Shown: positions 26,100 to 34,718, numbered from the stretch's first letter. The stretch is DNA of 64,000 bases from CAYRHN01 sp964424115 (GCA_964424115.1 CAYRHN010000005.1:186001-250000); one strand, 5' to 3'. The notes: a model not told the origin generated them from the letters alone. Program-made: numbers and translations.

Positions 26100-26128
26100 A
26101 TTATAACACGTCAAAAAACGCAAGTCAA
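26100..26128 (-). promoter_or_regulatory. Consensus promoter of the LacI regulator and glucan locus
   Basis: Minus strand TTGACT (26123-26128), 17-nt spacer, TATAAT (26100-26105). The start falls near 26093, inside operator O2. Confidence 0.8.
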
Positions 26129-26181
26129 GTGGCCTTTAGAACGCCCTGCACAAGAAGTGACATTTGTCACACCACGGGCGA

Positions 26182-29100
26182 TCACCCTGGCAAAACCGGA
26201 CGCAAGAAATGCAGGAAGCCAGCCTGGTCCCCTGCCACGATCATCTGCCCATACGGGCTCATTGCACAAAAAGTCACTTCTCCGTTGCAAAAATAAGTAG
26301 CCAAACAATTCTTTGACTTCAAATCCCACAGTTTTAGCGTGGAATCCAAAGAGGCAGAAATTGCTTGTTTCCCATCTGAATCAATCGCACACGCCCAAAT
26401 CGGGTGAGCATGACTGCCCAAGTTGTAGCGATCACCCGTTTCCAGGTTGGCCCACTCTAAGACGTGTGCCCGAATGGGGAGCACAGCCTGGGCAGCATTA
26501 TTGGCGACCGCTACGGCAAAATCATTGGGAGCAGCCAATAATAATTCCACATAATTTTTCAATGGAATATTCAACCCGTTAAGCAACCGACGCATAGAGG
26601 TTAGCACATAGGGAGATATCTTCTTGACACAAATTTCATCAGGCAAATTTTTCAAATCAACGTTGCCCAGGTGCAACATTAAGTCAGAAATCCTTGACCG
26701 AACCAATGGATCCCGGTTTTGATCGAGAACCCTGACTGCGTCTGACAAATCATACACATTTAATGCGTGGGTTAGCGCCTCCGTCATCATCTCCAAGGGA
26801 GGAAGTCTTAGTGCATCCATCAAACAGATCAAAGAAACTATGCTGTCCTCATTCTTATTCTTTTGGTTCGATGTAAAAGGAGCTATCAAATTCGTAAAAA
26901 CAGGGCCAAGGTTTTCTTTTCCGAGCGATTTCAAAATGGTTTGTAGTTCCAGCAGCACCCCCACCAGATTCGCTTCCTGCGTGGAATTCCGGATTTTCTC
27001 GAGATCCTTGCTCAGCATCCTGGCCAGTGTTTTTCTGTTCAGGCAGACACGGATCTCACCGACCACCACATCAAGATCTTTGGAAATTTTTTCATTCTCC
27101 GCTTTGCGTAGAAGCTGACGAAAATCATTCACTACATCGACAACATCTTTTCTTTGAAGGATGGTTTTCAAAAGAGCCACAAATTCGGATATCAGTGCTA
27201 GAGGATCGCTTTGTTGGAAATATTTCTTTCTTCTTGCCTGATATGCCGACACCGGATTACTATTGTTCAAACTATCCCGCAAAACATTGATCAGATTGGC
27301 GAGTTTATCCTGAATATTCCCGCCCTCGGCAGCTTCTTTATTCATCGAGGCCATCAATTCATCCATGGCAAGATTGAGATGGATTTGTTTTGACGATGTC
27401 CGAAAAGCGTCAATCACCTCTGTAAGCACCTGAATGATCTCTTTCTTCTTTGCGTCGGCATCCAGGGCGCCCAAGGATTTTTCAACCCAATTAAGAATAT
27501 CTTTTGCTTGGGGCGCCGTCCCCAAAACCCCCAACAAATTTTTCAAATACAAAACAAGGTTCTTTCCTTGCGTGCTCTTGTCCAAAACGAAGAGCAGTTC
27601 TTCAATTGCGTCCCATGATTCTTTTTGAGGAATTGCTCTCAACGACTCAATCGCGTTGCTTGCGGCCCAGCTTAATTCGGATTTCCGCGATTCTGTCGCC
27701 AAAACAGTCTTAAATTCTTTCAATGCCCAGACGATGTCCCGGTTTATTGGGTCCGGTTCAAGTGCCTCGGCTGTGGTGTCCAATAACTGAACAACCTCTA
27801 GCCGTCGCGGAGAGGCATATATTTTATCGGCTACTTTTTCATACATTGGAACATCCAGGCAGGTGAGCACTTTCTTGACTGCATCCTTGATCTTTGAATC
27901 TGGGTCTAAGGGCCAGTTCAAAGACATCATCAGCCGATTTCGATCCAAATCCCACACTTTCAATTGACGATCGTAAGAAATGGAATAAGCACGCCGCCCA
28001 TGCCATGATATTCCCACCCAGCCGACCCCCGCCTGATGGTCCTTGAAAACGTATTTCTCCTGACCTTTTTTGAGATCCCAGACGCGAACACTGCCATCCG
28101 CCCCTCCGGTAACTGCCATCCTGCCATTAGGCGTGATCGCAACACAGCCCGCACCTCGCAAATGCCCACGTATTCGCTCCATAGACAATGGATTAGCATC
28201 TTCAAGGGGCGTGGTCTTACGTATGTCGGTGTCATAGGCTTGAAGGGCTCGATAGCGGCATCCTTTGCGCAAATCCCAAATCATAAGCATGCCATCTTCT
28301 CCCACCGAAGCAGCCCACTTTCCATTTGGAGTGAGCGCCACCGACCAAACCCGGCCAACGTGCCCTTCTTCTCCTCCAAACACCAATAACTGACCACAGG
28401 CATCCAGATCCCAAATTCTGACAGTGGAATCCTCTCCGCCTGACACGGCCAAGGCTCCATTGCCACTGATAGCCATCGAATAGATCATCCCTCTATGCCC
28501 ATTCAAAGAAGCAAGGAGAGTTCCACGTTTTGCGTTCCAAACCTGAATCCGGTCGTCCAACACTGCCAAAGCACGTTGTTGATTAGCGCTGATCACAACT
28601 GCCATGCCCGGGCTTGTCTCGCGTCCTTCTCGCGGGCTGAGAGGTCCAATCAAAGAAGGCTTGACTGGACAGAACCAATCCACTCGATTCCATCGACTGA
28701 TCCTGTTTAACAATCCGGGCAAAGCCGATGGCGCAAGGGTGGATGCGTTGTTCCTATGGAAAATCCGCGCCAATAACCCTGGCCGCGGGATCGAATTATG
28801 ATAATTTACATACCATAGCAGCCGGCCTCGTAATTGGGCAGGTAATTGGTTTTTATCTTGCTCAAGCACCTTTTCCGAAAGGGTCAGCGCTTCAAGGAGA
28901 TATTGATGATCTGTATCGGGCTTCTTAAGATATCCAAAATCGGCAATGACTGTTTTTATATTTGTTGCCTGTAATTGAGCCCATAACCAATCAAAATTCA
29001 GTAATAAATTATTTAATTCTTCCTCATTGTCGGACCGCTGGAGATGATACGCCAAATTTTCAAAGAAATAACCATCCTGAGGGCCTTCAACCCAATTCCC

Positions 29101-30393
29101 ATGGCACAACGCTTTATACCCATCCACCAGACGTTTATGCCTGGCGGGATGATTGGTGAAATGTAGCCCGGCTAATTGATTGGGAGCCAAAGAAAAGGTT
29201 TGGCCTGGATTGCCAGTAATAATTTCGTGCCGCGTCAGCCAGGTCAGGATATCCTCAATCTCGGTTTTGGATAATCCTAACGGTCTCCAAATCATTTCGA
29301 AAACACTGTAAGGAATCTTTACGTTGGCCCGAAAGATGCCCAGGTCGGGACGGCACTGCTGCACCTGGGGCGGCTCATTATCCATCCGACGCCAAACCTC
29401 GCGGCGAATCCGCTGCAATGCCAGGGTGCTTTGGGGGGTATGATAGGCAAAGGCCTGAAAATCATGCGGCATCTCCGGAAATAGATCGAGGGTCACTTCA
29501 ACGCCCTGGGCCTTGGCCCGCACCGCAAATTCCACAATACTATCAGATAAAATCTCATCCCTTCCGGCTTGAATTACAAACGGGGGGAGACCTTTTAGGT
29601 TGACAGCATATTTTGGCGAAATCAGCGGATCGGCGAGACTGCTTCGACCAGCATACATAAGGCTCCAGGTACGCAGTTGATCAATGGTAATGAAATCAGT
29701 AGCGGACCTGGATCTCATACTCTTCCCCTCGCGATCTTGATCTCTTAATGCGAGGTCTATCCATGGGCAGAGTAAAATTACCAGAGAGGGCATGGGCAAC
29801 CCCATCTGACTGGCGCGTAACAAAGTAGCCACTGCCAAACCACCGCCAGCCGAATCCCCGGCAATGATCAGGTGCTGGGGGTCGACCTTGGAATCAATCA
29901 GGCTGCGATAGGCTTCCACCGTATCTTCCAAAGCCGCCGGGTAGGGATTCTCAGGGGCAAGGCGGTAGTCCGGCACCCAGGTATCGGCCTGGGCAGCCTC
30001 AGCAATGTGTCCGATCAACTGGTCGCCTGAACGATTATAGAAAACATACCCCCCGCCATGCAGGTAGAGCATGGTAACGCGGTTGGTCTTTTCGGGGGTA
30101 AAACGACGGGCGGGAACCTTTCCCATGTTTACCGTCTGAATATTCATTCCACGGCCGAAGTCAGGACGAAAGGCCAGGGCGTTATTGAAAGCGCGCTGAT
30201 CCTGGATGCGCTTGCGCTGCGCAGCTTGCCCGCCCTGCCAGCGCAGATAAGTGAAAGCCACTTCGATCCGCCACCCCCAATTGGGATGATGTGGACCGCG
30301 CACCAGCCGGCGGATGGTGACATACACTGCTGCGCTTAAGAAAAGCAACAAGCTGTTCAAAATAAACCAGAAATTGCCACGTAAGCTGATCAT
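26182..30393 (-). CDS. Alpha/beta hydrolase fused to APAF1-type helical domains and split WD40 propeller
   Basis: 1403 residues, numbered from the ATG at 30393 (a GAAGAGG site is 6 nt upstream; a TTG at 30408 is the alternative). Order: one membrane helix (8-26); a hormone-sensitive-lipase-type hydrolase with HGGGYVFY (112-119), Ser181 in GDSAGGG, Asp279 and His310; a winged-helix region (348-413, GIFRANVKIPYSVFEMIW) and a helical region (415-490, DGYFFENLAYHLQ) of the kind that follows NB-ARC in APAF1-like STAND proteins; five WD40 blades (about 598-820); a ~480-residue helical insertion (825-1305); two more blades to the end. No P-loop NTPase motif is visible between hydrolase and winged helix. 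It is likely membrane-tethered with the domains in the cytoplasm. Substrate and trigger unknown. Confidence 0.75.
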   Translation of the reverse strand: MISLRGNFWFILNSLLLFLSAAVYVTIRRLVRGPHHPNWGWRIEVAFTYLRWQGGQAAQRKRIQDQRAFNNALAFRPDFGRGMNIQTVNMGKVPARRFTPEKTNRVTMLYLHGGGYVFYNRSGDQLIGHIAEAAQADTWVPDYRLAPENPYPAALEDTVEAYRSLIDSKVDPQHLIIAGDSAGGGLAVATLLRASQMGLPMPSLVILLCPWIDLALRDQDREGKSMRSRSATDFITIDQLRTWSLMYAGRSSLADPLISPKYAVNLKGLPPFVIQAGRDEILSDSIVEFAVRAKAQGVEVTLDLFPEMPHDFQAFAYHTPQSTLALQRIRREVWRRMDNEPPQVQQCRPDLGIFRANVKIPYSVFEMIWRPLGLSKTEIEDILTWLTRHEIITGNPGQTFSLAPNQLAGLHFTNHPARHKRLVDGYKALCHGNWVEGPQDGYFFENLAYHLQRSDNEEELNNLLLNFDWLWAQLQATNIKTVIADFGYLKKPDTDHQYLLEALTLSEKVLEQDKNQLPAQLRGRLLWYVNYHNSIPRPGLLARIFHRNNASTLAPSALPGLLNRISRWNRVDWFCPVKPSLIGPLSPREGRETSPGMAVVISANQQRALAVLDDRIQVWNAKRGTLLASLNGHRGMIYSMAISGNGALAVSGGEDSTVRIWDLDACGQLLVFGGEEGHVGRVWSVALTPNGKWAASVGEDGMLMIWDLRKGCRYRALQAYDTDIRKTTPLEDANPLSMERIRGHLRGAGCVAITPNGRMAVTGGADGSVRVWDLKKGQEKYVFKDHQAGVGWVGISWHGRRAYSISYDRQLKVWDLDRNRLMMSLNWPLDPDSKIKDAVKKVLTCLDVPMYEKVADKIYASPRRLEVVQLLDTTAEALEPDPINRDIVWALKEFKTVLATESRKSELSWAASNAIESLRAIPQKESWDAIEELLFVLDKSTQGKNLVLYLKNLLGVLGTAPQAKDILNWVEKSLGALDADAKKKEIIQVLTEVIDAFRTSSKQIHLNLAMDELMASMNKEAAEGGNIQDKLANLINVLRDSLNNSNPVSAYQARRKKYFQQSDPLALISEFVALLKTILQRKDVVDVVNDFRQLLRKAENEKISKDLDVVVGEIRVCLNRKTLARMLSKDLEKIRNSTQEANLVGVLLELQTILKSLGKENLGPVFTNLIAPFTSNQKNKNEDSIVSLICLMDALRLPPLEMMTEALTHALNVYDLSDAVRVLDQNRDPLVRSRISDLMLHLGNVDLKNLPDEICVKKISPYVLTSMRRLLNGLNIPLKNYVELLLAAPNDFAVAVANNAAQAVLPIRAHVLEWANLETGDRYNLGSHAHPIWACAIDSDGKQAISASLDSTLKLWDLKSKNCLATYFCNGEVTFCAMSPYGQMIVAGDQAGFLHFLRPVLPG

Positions 30394-30552
30394 GGAAGCC
30401 TCTTCCAAATTGCAGACTTACGTTAATAATATACCATTTTGTTGAAATAGAAACTTTTTATGTGAATGGAACGATTTTCCAGATCTTAAGATCGGATTAC
30501 ATTCTTATACAAAGCACCCCCGAAATCTATTCACCCCAAGGATCGCATGAAG

Positions 30553-31119
30553 TTACCCCATGTAGGGAATATAGGAAGGATTATCAATTCCCAGGCGCAA
30601 CAACATACGCGCCACGCTTTGGGTAACCATCTCATCCAAAGAATTGGGATGTGAATAAAAGGCGGGGACAGGTGGAAAAATGATCGCCCCGGCCTCAGCA
30701 GCCTGTTCCATCAGACGCAAATGCCCGCGGTGCAGGGGGGTCTCGCGCACTGCCAGGAGAAGCGGACGACCCTCCTTAAGACATACGTCCGCCGCTCGCG
30801 CCACCAGGTCAGCAGTATAGCTTGTTGCCACCGCCGAAAGGGTCTTGATCGAGCAAGGCACGACCAGCATGCCGCGGGTAACGAACGACCCAGAGGCGGG
30901 GGCAGCCGCCAGATCCTGCGGGTCGTAATTAAACGAGGCCAGAGCTTCCACCTGGGCCGGGGAATAGTTTGTTTCCTGGGTGATGGTCTGGCGCGCGGTG
31001 GGGGTGAGGATGAGATGGGTCTCGATCCCCAACCCGCGCAGCATTTCCAGGGCGCGGATGCCGTAAATGGCCCCGCTGGCGCCGGTGATGGCCACCAACA
31101 AGCGGTTGGATGCGCTCAT
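30553..31119 (-). CDS. ubiX: UbiX-like flavin prenyltransferase
   Basis: 188 residues. The UbiX/Pad1 fold is shown by LLVAITGASGAIYGIRALE at the N-terminus and VVPCSIKTLSAVATSYTADLVARAADVCLKEGRPLLLAVRETPL, the FMN and prenyl-phosphate site. It makes prenylated FMN, the cofactor required by UbiD-type decarboxylases, and a UbiD gene lies in the same cluster. The ATG at 31119 overlaps the stop of the preceding gene (ATGA), indicating translational coupling; longer upstream frames are unlikely. Confidence 0.92.
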   Translation of the reverse strand: MSASNRLLVAITGASGAIYGIRALEMLRGLGIETHLILTPTARQTITQETNYSPAQVEALASFNYDPQDLAAAPASGSFVTRGMLVVPCSIKTLSAVATSYTADLVARAADVCLKEGRPLLLAVRETPLHRGHLRLMEQAAEAGAIIFPPVPAFYSHPNSLDEMVTQSVARMLLRLGIDNPSYIPYMG

Positions 31120-31508
31120 TCCAACACCTCCACCCAGGCTTGCTCCCCGTCCAGGCGCAGGCGCTGACCGGTCTGCAACTGCTGAATGGGGATGCCATCC
31201 AAGCATGGAATATCGGCGATGATGCAACCCACAGCGGTGATCGTTTCACACTGGCTGTTGATGATCGCCGCGGGAGCCAGCCCGGCCCGCTGGAGGCGGA
31301 AAAGGGTGTACGAACCGACCGTGGAACCCTTGCCGGTGGGGAAGACCAGAATACGGCCGGCCACACACTGCCCGGCCAGATCGTGGCCTTTCTCGACGAT
31401 GATGCCCGTCTCCGGGTCGATCCCGCCAAAGAAGGAGATCCCCATCCGGCTGACCAGGGCCAACCCTTCAGCCCGGCCGGGAGAAATGCCGCGTCCCTCG
31501 TATCTCAT
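31116..31508 (-). CDS. Aconitase X swivel domain (DUF126), phosphomevalonate dehydratase small subunit
   Basis: 130 residues, the size of stand-alone DUF126 small subunits. It has the swivelling beta-domain pattern with a conserved GKGSTVGSYTL loop; Ser62 is the expected catalytic residue. With the large subunit it forms aconitase X, an Fe-S hydro-lyase. In archaea this pair dehydrates mevalonate 5-phosphate; in some bacteria related proteins dehydrate cis-3-hydroxyproline. The neighbouring ubiD and ubiX favour the mevalonate reaction. Overlaps both neighbours by 4 bp. Confidence 0.85.
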   Translation of the reverse strand: MRYEGRGISPGRAEGLALVSRMGISFFGGIDPETGIIVEKGHDLAGQCVAGRILVFPTGKGSTVGSYTLFRLQRAGLAPAAIINSQCETITAVGCIIADIPCLDGIPIQQLQTGQRLRLDGEQAWVEVLE

Positions 31509-32701
31509 CGCAGCGCCTCCTGCACCGCTTCCTCGAAGGAGCGGAAACGGGTACGGAACTGGTTCTTTCCGGAGGCGTAATAGCAGGCCTTGGCGCTGTC
31601 GGTCGCCAGGGCATGGAAACGCCCACGAATGGGCGCCACCACACAGCAGGTATCGGTGGCAAATTTGGCTCCGCTGGCCTCGATCACCGCGGCATAGCCC
31701 ATGCGCTCAGCCATCTCGCGTACCGGGCGGGAAGTGGTGATCCAGAATTCCTTGCGCACCTGTTTGCCGCGCAGCAGCTCTGCCAGATGGGCGATCTCGG
31801 CGATGGATAGGTGCGGGCAGCCGAGGCTGACAAAATCCACCTCGCCTTCCCCAGCATCCGATAACGCTGCAAGTGATTCGTCCAGTGAGGCACGGTCAAT
31901 CGCAAAACCCTCCTGCGGCGGCTGGAAAGAACCTGCCTCGGGGGTGATGCCGGGCATGTGGAAGAGCGCCGCACCTCCATAGGTAGCCAGGCTGGCGCAG
32001 AAGGATTTCAATTCTTCAAGGGTGGCGCTCTCCACCCCGGTGATAAAGGGGGTCTTGCGCCGAGAAGATTCCAAAGTCTTGCCAATGGCGCGGCCAAGCG
32101 CGCCGAACTCGTGCGTGCCCTGTACGCGGCAATTCACCTGAATTGAGCAGTCCGGCAGGCGCCCGGAATCCAGGTGCAGGCCGTATTCGGGAGTGCGTCC
32201 GGTCAGCGAGGCAGCCAGCGCACTGGGACCGCCTTCGCGGTTGGTGCGCGCACCGATGACCGCATTGGCAAAACAGACCGCGCTGCTCTCCGCCCAGGCG
32301 ATATGCTCGCCAAAATGAGGCAGATTGCCGGCCAGGTAGGGCGTGCAGGTACAGGTGGTGAGGATCTGCATGCGGGCGAAGGCTTCCAGGACGCGCTGCT
32401 GGTTGGCGGCAAAATCGGGCGGGATGCCCAAATCCTGCCAGGCTTCTACGTCCATCCCGGCCGGGTTGAGGGTGGTCAGCACGCGCGCTTTACCGCCCCC
32501 GGCGGCCATCTCGGAGAGGAATTCCAGCCCGGCCTCGCCCAGGTTGTCATAGCTGACGCCGGAGACCTGCACCGAGGTAACCGGGATGAGGCGGGGGGCG
32601 CCGTAGATCTTGCCCAGGGCGACCAGGATCTGCATGGCCTTTTGGACCGCGCGCCCGGAATGGCCTTTCAGCATACCTTGTTCTTCTTGATTAAGTCTCA
32701 T
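31505..32701 (-). CDS. Aconitase X catalytic subunit (DUF521), phosphomevalonate dehydratase large subunit
   Basis: 398 residues. Aconitase-X-type features are seen: Cys117/Cys119 in TTCTCTPYL, SLGCPHLS near residue 297 and TDTCC near 358 as candidate cluster ligands, and SNAVIGARTNREGGPSALAASLTG-like substrate region (here CFANAVIGARTNREGG). It should dehydrate a beta-hydroxy acid, most likely mevalonate 5-phosphate to trans-anhydromevalonate 5-phosphate. No ribosome site is visible before the ATG at 32701; the upstream gap carries a palindromic repeat that may have displaced it. Overlaps the small-subunit gene by 4 bp. Confidence 0.87.
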   Translation of the reverse strand: MRLNQEEQGMLKGHSGRAVQKAMQILVALGKIYGAPRLIPVTSVQVSGVSYDNLGEAGLEFLSEMAAGGGKARVLTTLNPAGMDVEAWQDLGIPPDFAANQQRVLEAFARMQILTTCTCTPYLAGNLPHFGEHIAWAESSAVCFANAVIGARTNREGGPSALAASLTGRTPEYGLHLDSGRLPDCSIQVNCRVQGTHEFGALGRAIGKTLESSRRKTPFITGVESATLEELKSFCASLATYGGAALFHMPGITPEAGSFQPPQEGFAIDRASLDESLAALSDAGEGEVDFVSLGCPHLSIAEIAHLAELLRGKQVRKEFWITTSRPVREMAERMGYAAVIEASGAKFATDTCCVVAPIRGRFHALATDSAKACYYASGKNQFRTRFRSFEEAVQEALR

Positions 32702-32712
32702 TATTTCTATTT

Positions 32713-32788
32713 AACCACAGATACACACAGATGAACACGGATATTATCTAATATCTTTATCTGTGCGTATCTGTGTTCATCCGCGGTT
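32713..32788. repeat. Palindromic interspersed repeat, copy 1
   Basis: Imperfect inverted repeat with ~30-nt arms: AACCACAGATACACACAGAT at the left and, reversed, AACCGCGGATGAACACAGAT at the right. The arms agree at roughly 80% of positions. It fills most of the gap between ubiD and the aconitase X gene. A related element lies at 39111-39190. Confidence 0.7.
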
Positions 32789-32797
32789 GATTTCTGC

Positions 32798-34102
32798 CTA
32801 CTCCAACCCATAATCACGCAGATCAACCTCGGGGAAGGGAGCCTTGTCGAAAGACTTCCCGTGCGTTTCCAAGGGCTTGGTCAGGTCAAAACCAACGCGA
32901 GTGGTCTCGTGCGTGCCGGGGGTGGAACTGGGATCCAGGCTGGAGCCAGGCTCGCGCGGCAGGATGACCAGGTCCTGGTCACCCTGGAAGCGGGTGGCCA
33001 TGGCCCATTCCACCGCCAGGGGATCGTAGATATCCACATCTTTATCCACCACATAGACATGCTTGCAAGAACGGTGCCCGGCAAAGGCGGCCAGGATGGC
33101 CTTTTTGCCGTCATCCTCGCGCTGCTTATCGATCTGCACCACAGCATGCAGCCAGGAACAGCCCCCGGGGTTGATATTGACATCCAGGCAGCGCACCACC
33201 TGGTTCACTTTCTGGAAAATGGTAGGTTCGCGGGGCATACCCATCAGCAGCTTGTGCTCCAACGCGCCGGGCAGCAGGGCATGCCAGATGGCGTCCCGGC
33301 GGTGGGTGACAGCCTTGACCACCAGGACCGGCTCCTGGCGAATCACGTCATAGGTCTCGGTCAGATCGACAAATGGACCCTCGGCGTGCAGGCGGTCCAG
33401 GTAGACCGTGCCCTCCAGGACGAACTCGGCATCGGCTGGAACCATCACATCCACCGTCTTGGCCGGCAACACCGGCACTTCCTCAAGAGCGTTGGCGATC
33501 TCCAGCTCGTTAACGCCCATTGCCACCGATGTGGCCGCGGCAGCCAGCACATTGGGCGGGTTGCCGATACAAATGGCCACATCCAGGGCGGTGCGGTCGT
33601 GCAGAAAGGCGTCAAAATGCCGCCCGCGCACCACGCGCACAGCCATCTCGGTCTTGGAGAACTGCATGGCGCGGTGGAAATCGGCATTCTGGCCGTGCTC
33701 GGGATGGCGGGCGAGGAAAACGCCCGAACTGATGTAGTTACCTCCGTCGCGGTCGCAGTGGCGCAGGATGGGCAGGGCATCCAGGTCAGGGGATGTGTTT
33801 ACCACTTCCTGGCAAGGCGCGCTGCCCACCACCGGGCAGGGGCGCGGGTTCTGGATGGCATGCAGGAGGGTGGGGATGATCTGCGCGATCGGAATGCCGA
33901 AATAAGCGGCGAAATCCGCTTTGGTGCAAAACAGGTTGCCGGCCACACGGAAAGCCGATTCCTGCACGTGCTGGAACAGCACAGGGCGCGGCTCAGCTTT
34001 TTTCAATACCCCGGCCATTTCATAGGTCTTCGAGACCGGGCGATCGACCTTGACCAGGCGTTTTTCAACTTCCAGGCGGTGGAGATAATCTCGCAGGGAC
34101 AT
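32798..34102 (-). CDS. UbiD family decarboxylase, probable anhydromevalonate phosphate decarboxylase
   Basis: 434 residues, full-length UbiD family. Prenylated-FMN-dependent enzymes of this family decarboxylate alpha,beta-unsaturated acids. Typical segments are LRDYLHRLEVEKRLVKVDRPV at the start, SSGVFLARHPEHGQNADFHRAMQ, EVPVLPAKTVDVMVPADAEFVLEG, EGPFVDLTETYD and the late CKHVYVVDKDVDIYDPLAVEWAM. In the archaeal mevalonate branch the UbiD member converts anhydromevalonate phosphate to isopentenyl phosphate. Linkage to both aconitase X subunits and ubiX supports that role. GAGGTG precedes the ATG. Confidence 0.88.
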   Translation of the reverse strand: MSLRDYLHRLEVEKRLVKVDRPVSKTYEMAGVLKKAEPRPVLFQHVQESAFRVAGNLFCTKADFAAYFGIPIAQIIPTLLHAIQNPRPCPVVGSAPCQEVVNTSPDLDALPILRHCDRDGGNYISSGVFLARHPEHGQNADFHRAMQFSKTEMAVRVVRGRHFDAFLHDRTALDVAICIGNPPNVLAAAATSVAMGVNELEIANALEEVPVLPAKTVDVMVPADAEFVLEGTVYLDRLHAEGPFVDLTETYDVIRQEPVLVVKAVTHRRDAIWHALLPGALEHKLLMGMPREPTIFQKVNQVVRCLDVNINPGGCSWLHAVVQIDKQREDDGKKAILAAFAGHRSCKHVYVVDKDVDIYDPLAVEWAMATRFQGDQDLVILPREPGSSLDPSSTPGTHETTRVGFDLTKPLETHGKSFDKAPFPEVDLRDYGLE

Positions 34103-34177
34103 AGGCGCACCTCACAATTCGTATCTTTCGATGATAACAACCCCGCAAAAGGAAGTCAAGTGAAATCCAGCTTATGG

Positions 34178-34183
34178 TAAAAT
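34178..34183 (+). promoter_or_regulatory. -10 element of the crcB fluoride-riboswitch transcript
   Basis: TAAAAT at 34178-34183. Initiation 6-7 nt later falls at 34189-34190, the first base of the riboswitch P1 stem. No strong -35 was identified. Confidence 0.5.
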
Positions 34184-34189
34184 AACCCC

Positions 34190-34246
34190 GGCGATGAAGC
34201 TCGCCAGGAATTTCCGAACCGCCCGTCAGGGCTGATAGCTTCTGCC
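34190..34246 (+). promoter_or_regulatory. Fluoride riboswitch (crcB motif)
   Basis: P1 GGCGATGA...TCGCC (34190-34205), the conserved AACCGCCC followed by AGGGCTGATAGC and CTTCTGCC match the fluoride aptamer core. It controls the fluoride channel gene directly downstream. Confidence 0.95.
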
Positions 34247-34273
34247 CCACTTTCGCGGCAGAAGTTTTTATTT
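34239..34273 (+). terminator. Fluoride riboswitch terminator
   Basis: CTTCTGCC (34239-34246) pairs with GGCAGAAG (34257-34264), followed by TTTTTATTT. The 5' arm is also the last aptamer strand, so fluoride binding should prevent the terminator from forming and switch crcB on. Confidence 0.9.
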
Positions 34274-34286
34274 ACAGGGATTGATT

Positions 34287-34661
34287 ATGGAAAAATTCTT
34301 GATTATCTCGGTCGGGGCCGTTCTTGGCGCCAACGCGCGTTACTGGTTGGCGGATTGGGTTGCGCAAAAATGGGGGAGTTCCTTCCCGCTCGGCACCCTG
34401 ATCATAAATCTGAGCGGCAGCTTTGTTTTAGGTTTCTTCCTCACCCTGGCAACGGAGCGCTTGCTGATCGACCCACGCTGGCGATTCCTGGTCGCGGTTG
34501 GTTTTCTGGGATCTTATACTACATTTTCAACTTACACATTCGAAAGCTTTGACCTGATCTCCAAAGGCCAGTGGCTGGCAGGTTTGTTCAACCTGTTCGG
34601 CAGCACGCTATTGGGGGTGGCCGCCGCAGGACTGGGAGTTTTCCTGGCAAAGGTGATCTAA
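34287..34661 (+). CDS. crcB: Fluoride ion channel CrcB/Fluc
   Basis: 124 residues, four membrane helices. Fluc signatures are present: GAVLGANARYW near the start, GTLIINLSGSFVLGF in helix 2 and GFLGSYTTFSTYTFE in helix 3. It exports fluoride as a dual-topology dimer. A single gene is present, so a homodimer is expected. The ATG at 34287 follows CAGGGA; a TTG at 34281 is in frame. Controlled by the riboswitch above. Confidence 0.95.
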   Translation: MEKFLIISVGAVLGANARYWLADWVAQKWGSSFPLGTLIINLSGSFVLGFFLTLATERLLIDPRWRFLVAVGFLGSYTTFSTYTFESFDLISKGQWLAGLFNLFGSTLLGVAAAGLGVFLAKVI

Positions 34662-34712
34662 ATTCGGAATAGAAGAAGAAAAACCTGCAAATCATTGCTT
34701 TTTTATCCGGCG

Positions 34713-34718
34713 TATAAT
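34713..34718 (+). promoter_or_regulatory. -10 element of the DUF190-CBS gene
   Basis: TATAAT, 21 nt before the ATG at 34740; GAGGTG (34731-34736) is the ribosome site. It allows expression independent of the fluoride riboswitch. Confidence 0.5.
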
